A stretch of DNA of 64,000 nucleotides from Dillenia suffruticosa (taxonomy: Eukaryota; Streptophyta; Magnoliopsida; Dilleniales; Dilleniaceae): assembly GCA_033439265.1 (NCBI GenBank), contig JAVTVX010000005.1, forward strand, positions 3,544,001 to 3,608,000. Direction: 5' to 3'. A model generated the notes under the pieces. The model was not told the origin of the DNA and ran no database searches. It saw nothing but the letters and a program-made list of their open reading frames with translations. Numbering within the stretch: the first letter of the stretch is position 1; each line of letters begins with the position of its first letter. The position numbers and the translations under genes are program-made. Positions 22,698-34,346 of the stretch are shown piece after piece.

Positions 22698-24600
22698 AAT
22701 TTGAAAAGCGATGATGTTAGGATTTAGAAATGAATACCGACTGTTGAAAAAAAAAAATAACAAACCTAAAAATTTATATAGAAGTATAAGTATAGTAAAT
22801 ATTTGAGATTAAGATTTTAGAATGGCAAAAATTATAGGCTTTAGAAGGCAAGCAAAATTTGAGATTATATTTTTGAAATATTATATATTGTATAATTTTT
22901 TTTTACCAAAATCCAAACCCTCTCTTTACATTGTACCCCCAAAATCTCTGGAGTTCTAAACGCATTGCATTGCGAGTGCCTGATATTTTCGAAGGAATAT
23001 ATAATAATAAAAAACTAGAAATAACAATAATTATAATATAAATATGACATTTTGTCCCTTCGGGGACATCCGATAATTATGACATTTTAGGATGGATAGA
23101 AATGCGATAATAATAGTTAAGAAATAATAAAAGTCAATCATTGTGTCACAAATTTCTTATATAAAAAGGAAAAGAATATTAATAATGACAAGATTGATAA
23201 CAATTCAAAATAATTAAGGTAAGTCAACCATGAATTTTCGCCATCCATATCAACCCCTCTCTTAATTTTCAAGTTACCTCAATAATACGCAAGGAATGGT
23301 CGGTCCAATCGAGTTAATGTAAGCTCTCACTAACCCCTAATATTGTTTGGTCTAAACAGGCAAAGAAATAAATTAATTGTGTGCCTAATTGGTATGGAAC
23401 AATTCATTCCCACTCAATTATAAAAAATCTTGGATTAGGAGGCAGCTTTGGTATCCCTTTAGTGCATTCCAAGACGATTTGTGTCTTCTCTCAAAAGGGA
23501 AATTGCTTTTGAGTAGCTATCAAATGATGGGTATTTGAAAATGAAAAGATTGTCTTAAGTGTGTCGATGAGTTATATCTCAATTGATATCACTTCTCTTT
23601 TTTTTTTTTTTTTTAAAGATCTGAGTTCGACCATCTCTATATATATAAAAAAAAAAAAAATTTACCCAAGTCTTTAATTCTGATCTTTTTGGGGGGGGGA
23701 CACAGATTTTTTTTTTTTTTTTGACTTCAGTTTTGTGATAAAACAAATTAATCAATTAAATAGTTGCACAAACTTTTAAATTGGCAAATCAATCAAAGAC
23801 AAACATAAAGTATAGAACAGTAGTTTGGATGCTCATTTCACAATCCATCAACTGTGAGCAATCGCGTCATTGTCTCCTTCCAACCCTATCCTGTACATAA
23901 TTTCTAAACCTCCACGCTTCACACTTCACCATTTATATAGAAGTACCAAGTCATCCAAACTTTATCTATCTCTAAGGTACATGTATCTGTCATTTAGCCC
24001 ATTTGTAAAGCAAAGGCCTAGACATATATAGTTTGAATTTCTAGCGTGCTAGGACGCTAGGAAGACATTTTGGCATGAACCCTCCCTCAGCAGCCCCCAC
24101 AAAAGAGGATAACAATGAAAATTTGTCACACCCTCTCCCTGACATTTGACATTGCAATCATGTAGGTCAAAATTTCAGTATTCCTCAATAATTATATGAT
24201 CAATTTTGTATACAACAATGAGGGTTAAGAACTAAGTGCACCAATAATTTGAGTGTCCTCGACTATTGACGACCAGGTACAAGGAGTGCTAGTATAAACC
24301 TATACATTTGAAAATTCTAGATTGTAGCTTGTAGATTACTTAGATCGATTCAGATTTTATTTATTTCAGTTGTAATATATTTTGATAAATTTGAATTTAT
24401 TTTAGTTGCATTTTGTAGTAATTGAATCAGGTGACAGTTCGCATATTTTGAGTGGTACCCATGCGTGTTACGCTCATTGTATAAAAATCACATTTCTCTT
24501 TGATGAATAGTCTTTTCAAAGCTTCATCGACAACGAAGAACATGTGGGAAAGAAGAAACAGAAGAAAATGCTGGTCTAAAAATGTGGGCCAAGAAATTTG
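22698..24600. other. AT-rich intergenic
   Basis: No gene is seen. A probable short SINE remnant at 23565-23655 has A-box-like TTATATCTCAATTGATA, B-box-like CTGAGTTCGACC and a poly(A) end, with a poly-T insertion between the boxes. Poly-G and poly-T runs lie near 23690-23722. Confidence 0.5.
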
Positions 24601-24659
24601 CAGGCACCCAACAACCCCGCTGTAGATGACGAAAGTTCCTAAAATGGGCCTTCACGGGG

Positions 24660-24960
24660 GGCCCGATAAGGACACACAGAACATGTGCCCACGTGTGGGT
24701 GGGGTTTCATTTCAATACATGCTCTCGTCTGGTACACACAGTATTTTTTGACTCGGTGCGGAGATAGGAGAAAGATATTCGGTTTTCTTTTTATATTTTT
24801 TATAAAAAAAACTGTTTCCACGTCCATTCAAGTTATCAAAGCCGTAAAATTACAGTTGCGCCAAGGTTACATCGGCCACACGTGCTGCTGTCTTGTGTCA
24901 TGTCATGTCCACGGAGAATGCACGTGTGACGCATGCACGTGTGAGGTGACATTGCAAGGT
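24660..24960. promoter_or_regulatory. Cluster of four CACGTG (G-box) cores
   Basis: CACGTG occurs at 24690-24695, 24879-24884, 24921-24926 and 24936-24941. The last two are in direct repeats of GCACGTGTGA. In plants this core binds bZIP (ABA response) and bHLH factors. No supported gene begins next to it, so a regulatory role is only inferred; it could be the promoter of a lost gene or a non-coding transcript. Confidence 0.35.
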
Positions 24961-26580
24961 GTCCCACTCTCCGCTCCACAATACACTATCTGCATAATTG
25001 GTGCGGTGAATAGATCATTGTATTTTCTTAGTTCTTGATTAGTAGTTTAGTAATATTTAATATTTTTTTGTTTAATGTTATTTTAATATCATATACTGTT
25101 TACTGTTATTGCGGAGATACTCAAATGATCAAATCTCATATTTAAATATTCATAAATTGATGTATTTTTATAATTTTTTATAAATATAACAAAAAAAAAA
25201 TTACATGAAGTGTCTACTTCAACATTAGGGTCATACTTTTGACCCATATGTGTCCCATCTAATGTTTTACCCGTGAATTTGTTTATGCGAGTCAATGGGT
25301 TATTTTGATAATTTTGATATTAAAAAAAAAAAATCCTGAGTTGATATCGTTTATTGATTGAAAATGGTTGGATTCAATTATTATTGAATCCAGATGAAAG
25401 TTAGGAACAAATCAAATTCCAGCTAGAGGAGCCATCTCAATCTACTGGCTTGCTTGTAGCATTTTGCTGCAATAAATTCTCTTCATTTCAATAACAATTC
25501 CAAATCTCACAAGACACATCTTTCGTGATCAAATCAATTGCCCTATCGACGATCATTTTCAAACAACCACATGGTGAATGAGACCATTTTAGGCCATGCC
25601 TGCTTATTTAGAATAACTCAATTTTAATTAAAATTCAATCTGGATTATCCATTTTAAATTAAATCAGAGTATTCTAACAATACCCTCTTTACGTTGAATA
25701 ATAATAGCCCCTAAATAGTGAATGATACAAGTATTAGTGAGAAATTAGTTGAAAGTTATAAATGTTCAACGACTTTGTTTACCAATGTTATACTAAAACT
25801 CCTCCGAAAGATACCAACGGATAATTGATCTAATGGAATGTGATACTAAATCGCTTAATCAAATTTCGTATTTGACTTGCGCCTTAATGGGTTACTGTAA
25901 GTTCTGAATCGAATTAATCAGTTCGTCAATCCAAAGTCCTCCTATTAGAGAATGTTATATATATAATACATACATACATACATGCATACATACTCACACA
26001 CATATATACGTGTATTTATATGTTGCACATTAGACTAAAATAGTGATAAGAGGTAAGGGGTTGGATCAACGGACAGTTGACCTACTGAGTAAGGGTACTA
26101 AATTTTTTAATTAAGTTTCATATTCGAAATTCAAAAATAAAAAATACTATATTAGAAAAGTTTTTCCCTAAATTAGGTTTGATAATACTCGAATTGAATT
26201 AGTTAAAGTATGAATTCGGATATTAGTTAATTATTAAAAAAAATCGATTAATGGTGCCCACTCTCGTCTGTCATCATCGATGGAAATAAGAGTTATTTTA
26301 ATATGCCTCTCCTTTTCAAGCTAGTCGTCAAGGGGATGTCTCCAGTTCCATTCACGGCACTTGATGTTTCCATAAAGAGGTGTAGTTTGGTGATGGATGC
26401 ATTCTATAATTTTTTCAAAATAGTTAATCTTTTTAGTAATTCTATAAGAAACCCTAATTGTATTTTAAATAAATTTGCATGAGTTATCTCCTATCACAAC
26501 GGGAGAGGAAGAATCTAACTTTAAAAGAAATCATATCATTAATATCATGCTTCAAGGAAGGGTACAGCTCACTAGGAGGA
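24961..26580. other. AT-rich intergenic with decayed SINE pieces
   Basis: A family 2 SINE remnant lies at about 26035-26245 (TTCATATTCGAAATTCAAAAATAA, then CGAATTGAATTAGTTAAAGTA, then poly(A)). A second, poorer piece lies at about 25790-25940 (CTGAATCGAATTAATCAG). A CATA-type tetranucleotide run is at about 25965-25992. No gene is seen. Confidence 0.5.
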
Positions 26581-26599
26581 GAAAGTAACTCATAGAACC

Positions 26600-26935
26600 A
26601 TGGGGGACTGTTTATCCCATTATAGCCAGAACATCAGCATATTTGTTCCCCTCTAGATGGATAAACAACTTCTGATGGAGCAAGGATTTGCGGATAAATT
26701 GCAGGCATTCCCGGATGATGTGGAATCCGGGATGGGAGGCAGTCACCTCAAATTCGAGCACCTCCACAACCACGGCAGAATCAATCTCAAGAACAGCCAG
26801 CAACTCCCTCCTTAACCCCACTCAATTTTGCTATGTAAGGGTCTGTCATCCCCAAATTTGCCATGAAGCCCCGAATCCAAAGAATGTGTTCATCTCAAAT
26901 AAAACCTCCTACACCTGCCACCCGAGAAAGGGTTG
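26600..26935 (-). mobile_element. LINE RNase H domain fragment
   Basis: On the minus strand from about 26935: AGVGGFI-stop-DEHILWIRGFMANLGMTDPYIAKLSGV, then a frame shift, then LLAVLEIDSAVVVEVLEFEV and FIHLEGNKYADVLA. This matches the RNase H end of plant LINE ORF2 (GGVIRD, RGF, EMDS, REGN..ADALA). It is a 5'-truncated or decayed remnant with no RT alongside. Confidence 0.85.
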
Positions 26936-29258
26936 ATCACCATGGTACGTGCCGTAAAGCTTATTGGGATTTCATAATTGAGAAAAAGTTGATGTATGGA
27001 GATAAGAATAGGAAGTTAATGTGTCACTTCAAATGTTGTTAAACATGTTCTTGTGGTTCTACACGATCAGACAACCAAAAATCTCAATATATGAAATGGA
27101 AAAACATTCCAAGAAACCTTTCCTCTTCATTATTCGGTCGTATACATAGTATTGTAATCCCTTCGCTATTTGGAAATGATGTTATTTAGCTTTCTCTATC
27201 ATTATTAATCTTGTTTTGCGATCATTTCCTCCTATCACTATGTTTTGTTGGACCTGCGGTTTCCCAAAGTGCAACTTATATCCTTATCATTCTGCAAGTC
27301 TCTATCTTCACTATTTATTTCTCCATAATATTATTATTGACTAAACATTAGAAGAAAAGAAAAAAGAAAAAATTATTATTTTTCTTTTATCAATTTGAGT
27401 CGTAAACTCCAATTAAATGCGATCAGACTAAAAAGCTCATACTACAGATATTTGAAATTAAAACTGACCCTCAATTGAAATGAGCTTTTAAGTGTGAGAC
27501 AAACATATGTGGCTCCATTATTTTAGACAAAAGCATAGGTAAAACAATAGCATAGGAAATGTAGGAAAAGAGTAAAAGATAGTTACTCCTTTTATGGCTC
27601 AACTATGCATGTAAAATGCTACCTCTTGAGATTTGTTTTTCTAAAAAATTAAATAAAAATTATATATTTTTCTAAAAATGCCCTTCCCTATAAAACTATA
27701 ACATTAATTACGTGTTACATTTTGATCTGTTTGTTTGAAACATAAAAAGAACAAAAAAAAACCATAGTAGAAGGGATCGAGTTTATATATTATCTAGGTT
27801 AACTTATTTCGAATAAAATAAAATATGAGAATTGAATATATTTAGATCTAATTAAAAAAATAAATAAATAATTCCTAAAATTGAATTTTGCTCCTATATA
27901 GAAGCGGGATTTCATGAGTAGGAGGAAATGGTAAGAAATTTCAATTAATTATAATTTAATTGGTATTATTTTTAGTTTTTTAAAAGGTATTTTTATATTA
28001 AATAAAAAAGAAAAGAGTAGGGCTTGGGCTTATGTGTCTTTATTCGAATAATAGAAATTAGAATAGAACATGAGACGACAAAATAAAAGATGTAATAACG
28101 TAGAAAACTATGAAAGCCTAGTGACAAGCCCACGTGGATAGATGGGCCTTAATTTGTCAGACCTGTGTGGGGTCCATAATCTTTCTGCCTTCTTTGCGTA
28201 AACCGTGAGGGTCAACGGTTCGCATGCGAAACGTGGCGTGATTTTGGGGATGGTCCCCGACCACAGCAGCTCCAATATTGGATTTATCGATATCCGCGGA
28301 TAATACGCCTTCTTGGGAACCTCAATTGCATGGGATTGTGGTCCCACCCCCCAGATTATGGAGGAATTATCTGATGTGGCAGCGTCTATATCATTAGTTA
28401 TTTATTTTTATTTTATATAAATAAAGATTTATACCTATTTGATAATTTATTAAAATTATAAAAAGATTTAAGTAGTTACAAAAAAACACTCTAAACCCAC
28501 ACTAAATTTTACATATTGTTATTAAATGTTTTTAAATTTTTTATTTTGCCCCTTTAATTTATTTTATTTTACTTTTCAATCAAATTTAATATATGCATCT
28601 ATCCTTGTTGATAAAAGGGCTAAAAGGATGGAGGCATGTTTGAGTACAAAACAAGAGAGTGTTTAATTAAGGGAACGAAAATTAAGAATTTAATTAAAAT
28701 TTATATGAATTATTTAAATTAATAAAATAGAAATATAGATTTAGAAATGAAACATTCAAATTTAAGAATTTGTGAAATATAAGAAAAAATATGAATTTTG
28801 ACCCAAACTCATATTTCATTCCCAAAACACTTAATTTTAAATCTAATTAAATTTAATTTTAGAGTGAAGCAAAAGTAGGAAAATTTAAAAGGATAGAGGC
28901 AACAATACATTTATATTATTATTATTATTATTATTGATTCCAAGAAAACTACTTATTGTATTCATTTTCAAAAATTAGATACAATCTTAAGTCACTTTGG
29001 AAAAAATTAAGATCAATTAAATTTTTTACAATAAAAATTATTTTTTAAATTCTATTCTTAGTTTCATTAACAGAAATATGTTTAATTTGTATTTCTTTTT
29101 CTAAAATTAATTAAAAGTAAAATGAGATTTCATAAATAATAAAATAACAAAAATTGCTCTCCTAAAATTGATAAATTTTTTTCCATTTCGTGCGTGTTAT
29201 TGTATCGTAATTAAAAGAAAAATAAAGATTGACGTGTCATAATTTAAAAGAAACTCAA

Positions 29259-29304
<46 letters not shown>

Positions 29305-29480
29305 AGATTTTGTAGTTTTGTAGAAATTATGAGATATTTATTTATATTTATTATGAGTGAAAATTATTATACAGACCCATCAAATAATTTATCCCACCTC
29401 AACACCAAAACGCAAAAAAGGGAAAAAGAAATTAATAACGAAGGTACCAATTTTAAAAGAAAAGGTAACAAAGCGGAATA
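26936..29480. other. AT-rich intergenic, no gene recognised
   Basis: A GC-richer island at about 28110-28350 holds a minus-strand open frame (28108-28347) with no known match. An ATT run lies near 28915-28934, and a TA microsatellite at 29263-29302 is listed separately. Confidence 0.6.
29263..29302. repeat. (TA)n microsatellite
   Basis: About twenty TA units with one interruption. Confidence 0.9.
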
Positions 29481-29501
29481 CTGATGATAGGCCCAGCGAT
29501 T

Positions 29502-29536
<35 letters not shown>

Positions 29537-29640
29537 TATTCTTGGCGGCTTTTACCAAAAACTGACGATAGTCCCAGCGATTGTCCCCTCTTTAGCTTTT
29601 TTGGTGCGACTTTTGTCTCAAACTTGTTCAACAATTTCGT
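29481..29640. repeat. About 81-bp imperfect tandem duplication with (CT)n
   Basis: CTGATGATAGGCCCAGCGAT at 29481 recurs as CTGACGATAGTCCCAGCGAT at 29562. The sequence following each copy is also similar (GGCGGCTTTTACC against GGTGCGACTTTTGTC). A CT run (29505-29533) expanded only in the first copy. Confidence 0.8.
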
Positions 29641-29719
29641 CAGACCAATTTGATAGCCGGGAACTGCCACCTGCTGATTTTGTTTTGTTTCTTTTGGGAA
29701 AGTGCAGAGGACAATAAAG

Positions 29720-29978
29720 AAATTATTTGAATTTTATATTGAATTTACAATTAAGTGTTTGAATTTTAAAATATTTTAAAAAACACAACTAATTAATCCC
29801 TCCCTAACCATGCGACGCTCTGGATCTGAAATGATGTGGAGGAGATGAACTGTCACTTGCCAATCTGATGTCACATGTGACTCGAAATGTTGACATGGCA
29901 CCCACCACCTCAGCGCATCTTGCCACCTCAGCAATTTCACTCCAGAATTGAGCCATGTCAGCGGAGTGGGTCGTCATT

Positions 29979-30041
<63 letters not shown>

Positions 30042-31438
30042 GAGAGAAAGAGAGTAGATGTTCGATGATGGTGATGTACCTTCGTCTCCTCCTACGATGG
30101 CGACTGACGAATGCGATACTCCCAACGACGACTGAAAAAGATGATGGATGATCGAGCATCCGCGATTGATGGATGATGGCGCTGGAATCAATTGCAATTC
30201 AAGGCGGCGACGATGAATGAAGGAACTCTGAAGGCGGAGATGACGCAGCAAACTAGGCAGATGACGGAGGAACTGCAACCCACCGCCGTTTCAAATCGTC
30301 ATCCTGAACATCTCAATCGCCAAAAACTACAGTCGATTCGATTCAAGCTGTTCTCCTTCGTTCCAAACTCCCTCTCTGTCTCTTAGTCTCTCAGTCTCTC
30401 ACAGCTCCATCTATCTCTCTACCATCATCACCAAAATCCAACCGGAAAACTTCGAACCACGACCGAGAACCTCATTTGATGGTTGGAATCGTGTTTTCCC
30501 TTAATTTCGACCAAGTTTGAAGCTTCAATTCATGTTTTTGGGTCCAAAAACTCATCAATTTCAAATCTTCGAAGGGATCTTGTTTTCTCCACCATGAAAC
30601 CCAATGTCTACCACCACCAATCACCGACTGAATCCCAAAAACCTATCTGAATCGACCCTTGTTTATCTAAAATGCCAATCGAGTTCATTGCGAGTTCGCG
30701 TGTCATTCACCTCCCGTCGCCGGTTGAACAGCAAAATCGAAGAACACAGAAGGCAGCGTCGAAGACTGATAATGATAGTAGAAATCGGCGACGGAGTAAA
30801 CGAAGAGATTGCTGATAGCAAACAAAAGGTGGCGATGGATTAAGTATGGTGCAGAATGCGATCGATCATGGAATAGACGGAGAAGACGACGGTGGACGAG
30901 ATGAAGATGAAGATTGAATTGTAGATGGGAGATGAGTGAGTCGGCTGTTGAACAGACGGCGGCCGGATGAAACTCGAACAGTGAAAACGAGGGAATGAGA
31001 AAACATGGGTTGATCTTCAGGGTCGGTTTCCAATGGTAGGCGCGGACGTGGGTTGATCCTCAGGAACTGAAGAATCGTGGTCCATGTCTATGCAGAGGCT
31101 TGAAGGAAGGAGGGAGAGAGAGAAGAGCGAGGGAGAAGGAGAGAGAGTGATGTGGGCTGTGCCATCTCAGCATGAAGCTTAGGTGGCACCGCCACATCAC
31201 TAATCCCGGGTAAAAAATTTTACCAATCTTGCTTATATGGTCTATGCCATGTCAACGTAAAGCTGATGTGGGGCTACTATCTCAGCATTTTGGTGACATG
31301 GACACATTGATTTTCGGTGTTGCTAGCTCAGATTGCAACTTCCACGTCATGCCATTCGAATACTAAATCGTTATTTTTTTAAGTTCAGGGATTTAATTGG
31401 AAATTAAAATTGAATTTCAAGAATTGTACAAATAATTT
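29720..31438. mobile_element. Possible non-autonomous MULE-like element with long imperfect terminal inverted repeats
   Basis: The left end (29720-29790: AAATTATTTG...TTGAATTTACAATTAA) is an imperfect inverted copy of the right end (31370-31438). Subterminal zones carry many inverted copies of a TGACATGGCA / TGCCACCTCAGC motif (29880-29965 on the left, 31150-31345 on the right). Inside are a 55-bp GA run and a GC-richer gene-like segment (30050-31000). That segment has open frames at 30192-30386 and 30604-30843 that I do not recognise. No transposase is seen and the duplication is not clear, so both boundaries and class are tentative. Confidence 0.45.
29982..30036. repeat. (GA)n microsatellite, 55 bp
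   Basis: Uninterrupted GA dinucleotides, about 27 units, inside the putative MULE-like element. Confidence 0.95.
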
Positions 31439-33910
31439 CCTCAAAGGAGTATCTGCAGAAGGGAACAGTTTCTGCAAAGCAAAATATTTTCTTGATGACA
31501 AGAAATCATCTCTATCTTATCTGTCCATTCCTTTTTCTTTTGCCTCAGATGCCAGAGTCATTTTCTACAGACTTTGCCTCCCCTATTTTTCTTTGTTGCA
31601 GTTCTTGTCTACCACCCACTACTAGTAAATTACACTATCCAATTTTTTGTACAATTATTTGATTTTCTTTTTCAAAAATAATCTAAAGAGGCCAGAATCT
31701 CAGAAATATATCCGGTAAATGTCTTATATTTTAGAATCCGAAGAGGCTGCCATGCTATAGGAGGGTAAAGCTGTGAAATTTTCATAGCCTGTCCAATTTG
31801 ATTTTCTTCTTTTTATCCAAATGGACATTATGTATAAAATAAAATATATAATTTCGTTTGGTATGTATAGATTTTATTTTCTTTATTATTATTATTATTA
31901 TTATTATTTTGGTCATTGCATGCATAGGAAACGCCCAAGACACGATAGTATAGAACAGTGCTGTTTTTGTACTTGAAAAATGACCAAATCAAATCAAATC
32001 AACAAGAATGCGACTTTAGAGAAAAGACAGAGGAGAAATGATATATTTCTTGAAAATTATACCTACATAGGGCTTATCTCTATTTTCCACACTATGGAAA
32101 TTCTATTGGCCACTAATTTCCCACTTCACGAATACATTTCCATTGAAAATTTTTAATTTAAGTTACTTAATTATTTTTAAGTTTCACTCTCTTTAGGAAT
32201 AATTAAAGTACGATGGCCATTCAAATGTAAACCTAGGTAGATCCGACAAACTCTAATGGAATTCATTTACCAAGTTCTATTTTATTTTACTAATTTAAAA
32301 ATTCATGATTTTTTTTTTTTTTTTTTTTTTAGGAGTTAGAAATGAACTCCGCACTTTTTTTTTTCCAAACATAAATTTTAGATTTGGAAATAAACTCTAC
32401 AAAAAATGTGAAATTCATTTGAATCTAAACACAGTCTAAAGGCTGGAATTGGGTGCATAAGCCCATTAAGTGTCTGTGACTGTATTTTCTTTAGTGAAAA
32501 GCTAAAAATTTCACTAAAATTTAGAGATAATTAAATACGAAATCTTAATTTTTTAGCACATTTGTGGATTTCTTTCTAAAGGTTTTAATTTTTCCTACTG
32601 AGTTCTACATGTTTGGATTTGATTACAAAATATGGTCCTAAAATAAAATTATACAGGTTAGAGTTAAACGGCCATCAAGTCAATAATTTTTTGGGCAAAA
32701 GAATTAAAATATAAACTAATAATTTAGAGAAATACTTATTTTTTGGTATAAACTATTGGTATCCAGTAACTCTGTTAGATCTTACTAAATCTTGTTCGGG
32801 TTCGAATTAAACTCTTAAGAGACAAAACTCTCAAATACCTATTCAAGACCTTCCATCCACTAGACCAACTATTGTTTGGACTATTGTATGGTTGGACTCT
32901 TTTATAATTTTTTGGAGATATTTTGTAACGTAGTAGTTATGTTAATACCATATAGATATCATGTGATGTTTAGTAATATAATGTGTAATTTATTAGAAAT
33001 TCTGGCATATGATCCATTATAATATCAAAATTACAGACAAGTCCATATGTTTACAACTAAATAAAAAAAAATTAAATAGTTTAGAACTAAATAAAAAGGA
33101 GTAAAATATTTAGAATTCTATTTGTAATTATTCTTCCAAATTTAATAATTCTATTCTTACATAAACTCTCACTCTTTGCCACACAATTATTCCTTGAAAC
33201 TTTTTTTTTTTAAATTCTTGCACAAGTACCTTTTTTCTCTTTAGTGATTGGTCAGAATGCAACAGATATTTGAATGAAGCAAATATTAATTTTGGGGTTG
33301 TGTATTGTGCATTGGAATGGACCATATAACAATAGGAGACTGAAAAACATGAATTTCGAAGACTGCCTCTTAATTGTGTGTGTTGAGGGAACATTTTAGG
33401 CCAGCATTAATTATTACAATTAGAGCATCACGAAAAGGGTCTCTTCTTATGTTGACAAGCTTTTCGTGGCATTTTTGAGCCCCTTAAGACTAGAAATGAA
33501 AGATCAGAGTCATAGTCATGCAACCCCCCTCCCCCATTATGTTTCCTACCTTAATTATTTTTTTAAAAAAAATAAAAAATAAAATATATTTGGTGATGAT
33601 AAGGTCGTGGGCATTTTATTCAGAGCAACAGTTGATCCAAATTAAGAGGGCAGAGTTGAGTTGAGTGTTGATAATCACATCCAGATCTTTTGATTTGACA
33701 GAGTGTGAGTGTGAGTGCATTATATTTAAATGGTTGGGTCATTGCATAGCTGTACTGCTAACAGAATGGGCTCATAAGAGTTCGGTGGGCAGGATTCCTG
33801 CCAGGAATCATGATGATCAAAATTTCCCCCCTCACCCCCGCCCCCCGGCAAAAGAAAAAATGAATGTGACTATATTTGCAGGCATTATTTTACATGTACT
33901 TAAAAACAAA

Positions 33911-33946
<36 letters not shown>

Positions 33947-34346
33947 ACATATTACGTATAATAGTGATGCTGATTGTTTGTTGGATTCTGATTTGTTTGA
34001 TAAAATTATAATTTTAGGGGTATAGATAGGTTTAACTTATTACTATTATTATTTTTTGTTTTATTAACTCCATTTTGAGAGAGAGGGAGAGAGGTTAATT
34101 CAAGGAAAATTGACTACCTTGAACAAGGAACTTTTTTTCTACATGCCTAAATTCGCTAATCATTTTAACAAGTTAAAGAAAAAGGAAGGGGGATTGGGTT
34201 AAGTCTAAAATAAGTTCTAAATATTCCCTCGTAACAAAAGCAGTTCTTCCCTAAATAAGACCCTCCCATCGGAAAAACTACCAAGTCTTCTCTTCGGTTG
34301 GAATCAGCTTGATCGGATCAAGAGTCTACTCCAGATCTTCCTTCTT
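31439..34346. other. Intergenic, AT-rich, 3' side of the GH3 gene
   Basis: No gene is seen. There is an ATT run at about 31883-31909, a poly-T run near 32310-32331 and an (AT)n run at 33913-33942. A probable minus-strand SINE remnant at about 32735-32880 has A-box-like TTGGTCTAGTGGATGG, B-box-like AATTCGAACCC and a tail ATACCAAAAAA. The part nearest 34346 is probably the GH3 3' untranslated region. Confidence 0.55.
33913..33942. repeat. (AT)n microsatellite
   Basis: About fifteen AT units, directly visible. Confidence 0.9.

Noticed and set aside
30192..30843. Open frames in the GC-richer part of the MULE-like element as a real gene
   Set aside because: They are short, in different frames and match no family; kept only as possible captured sequence.
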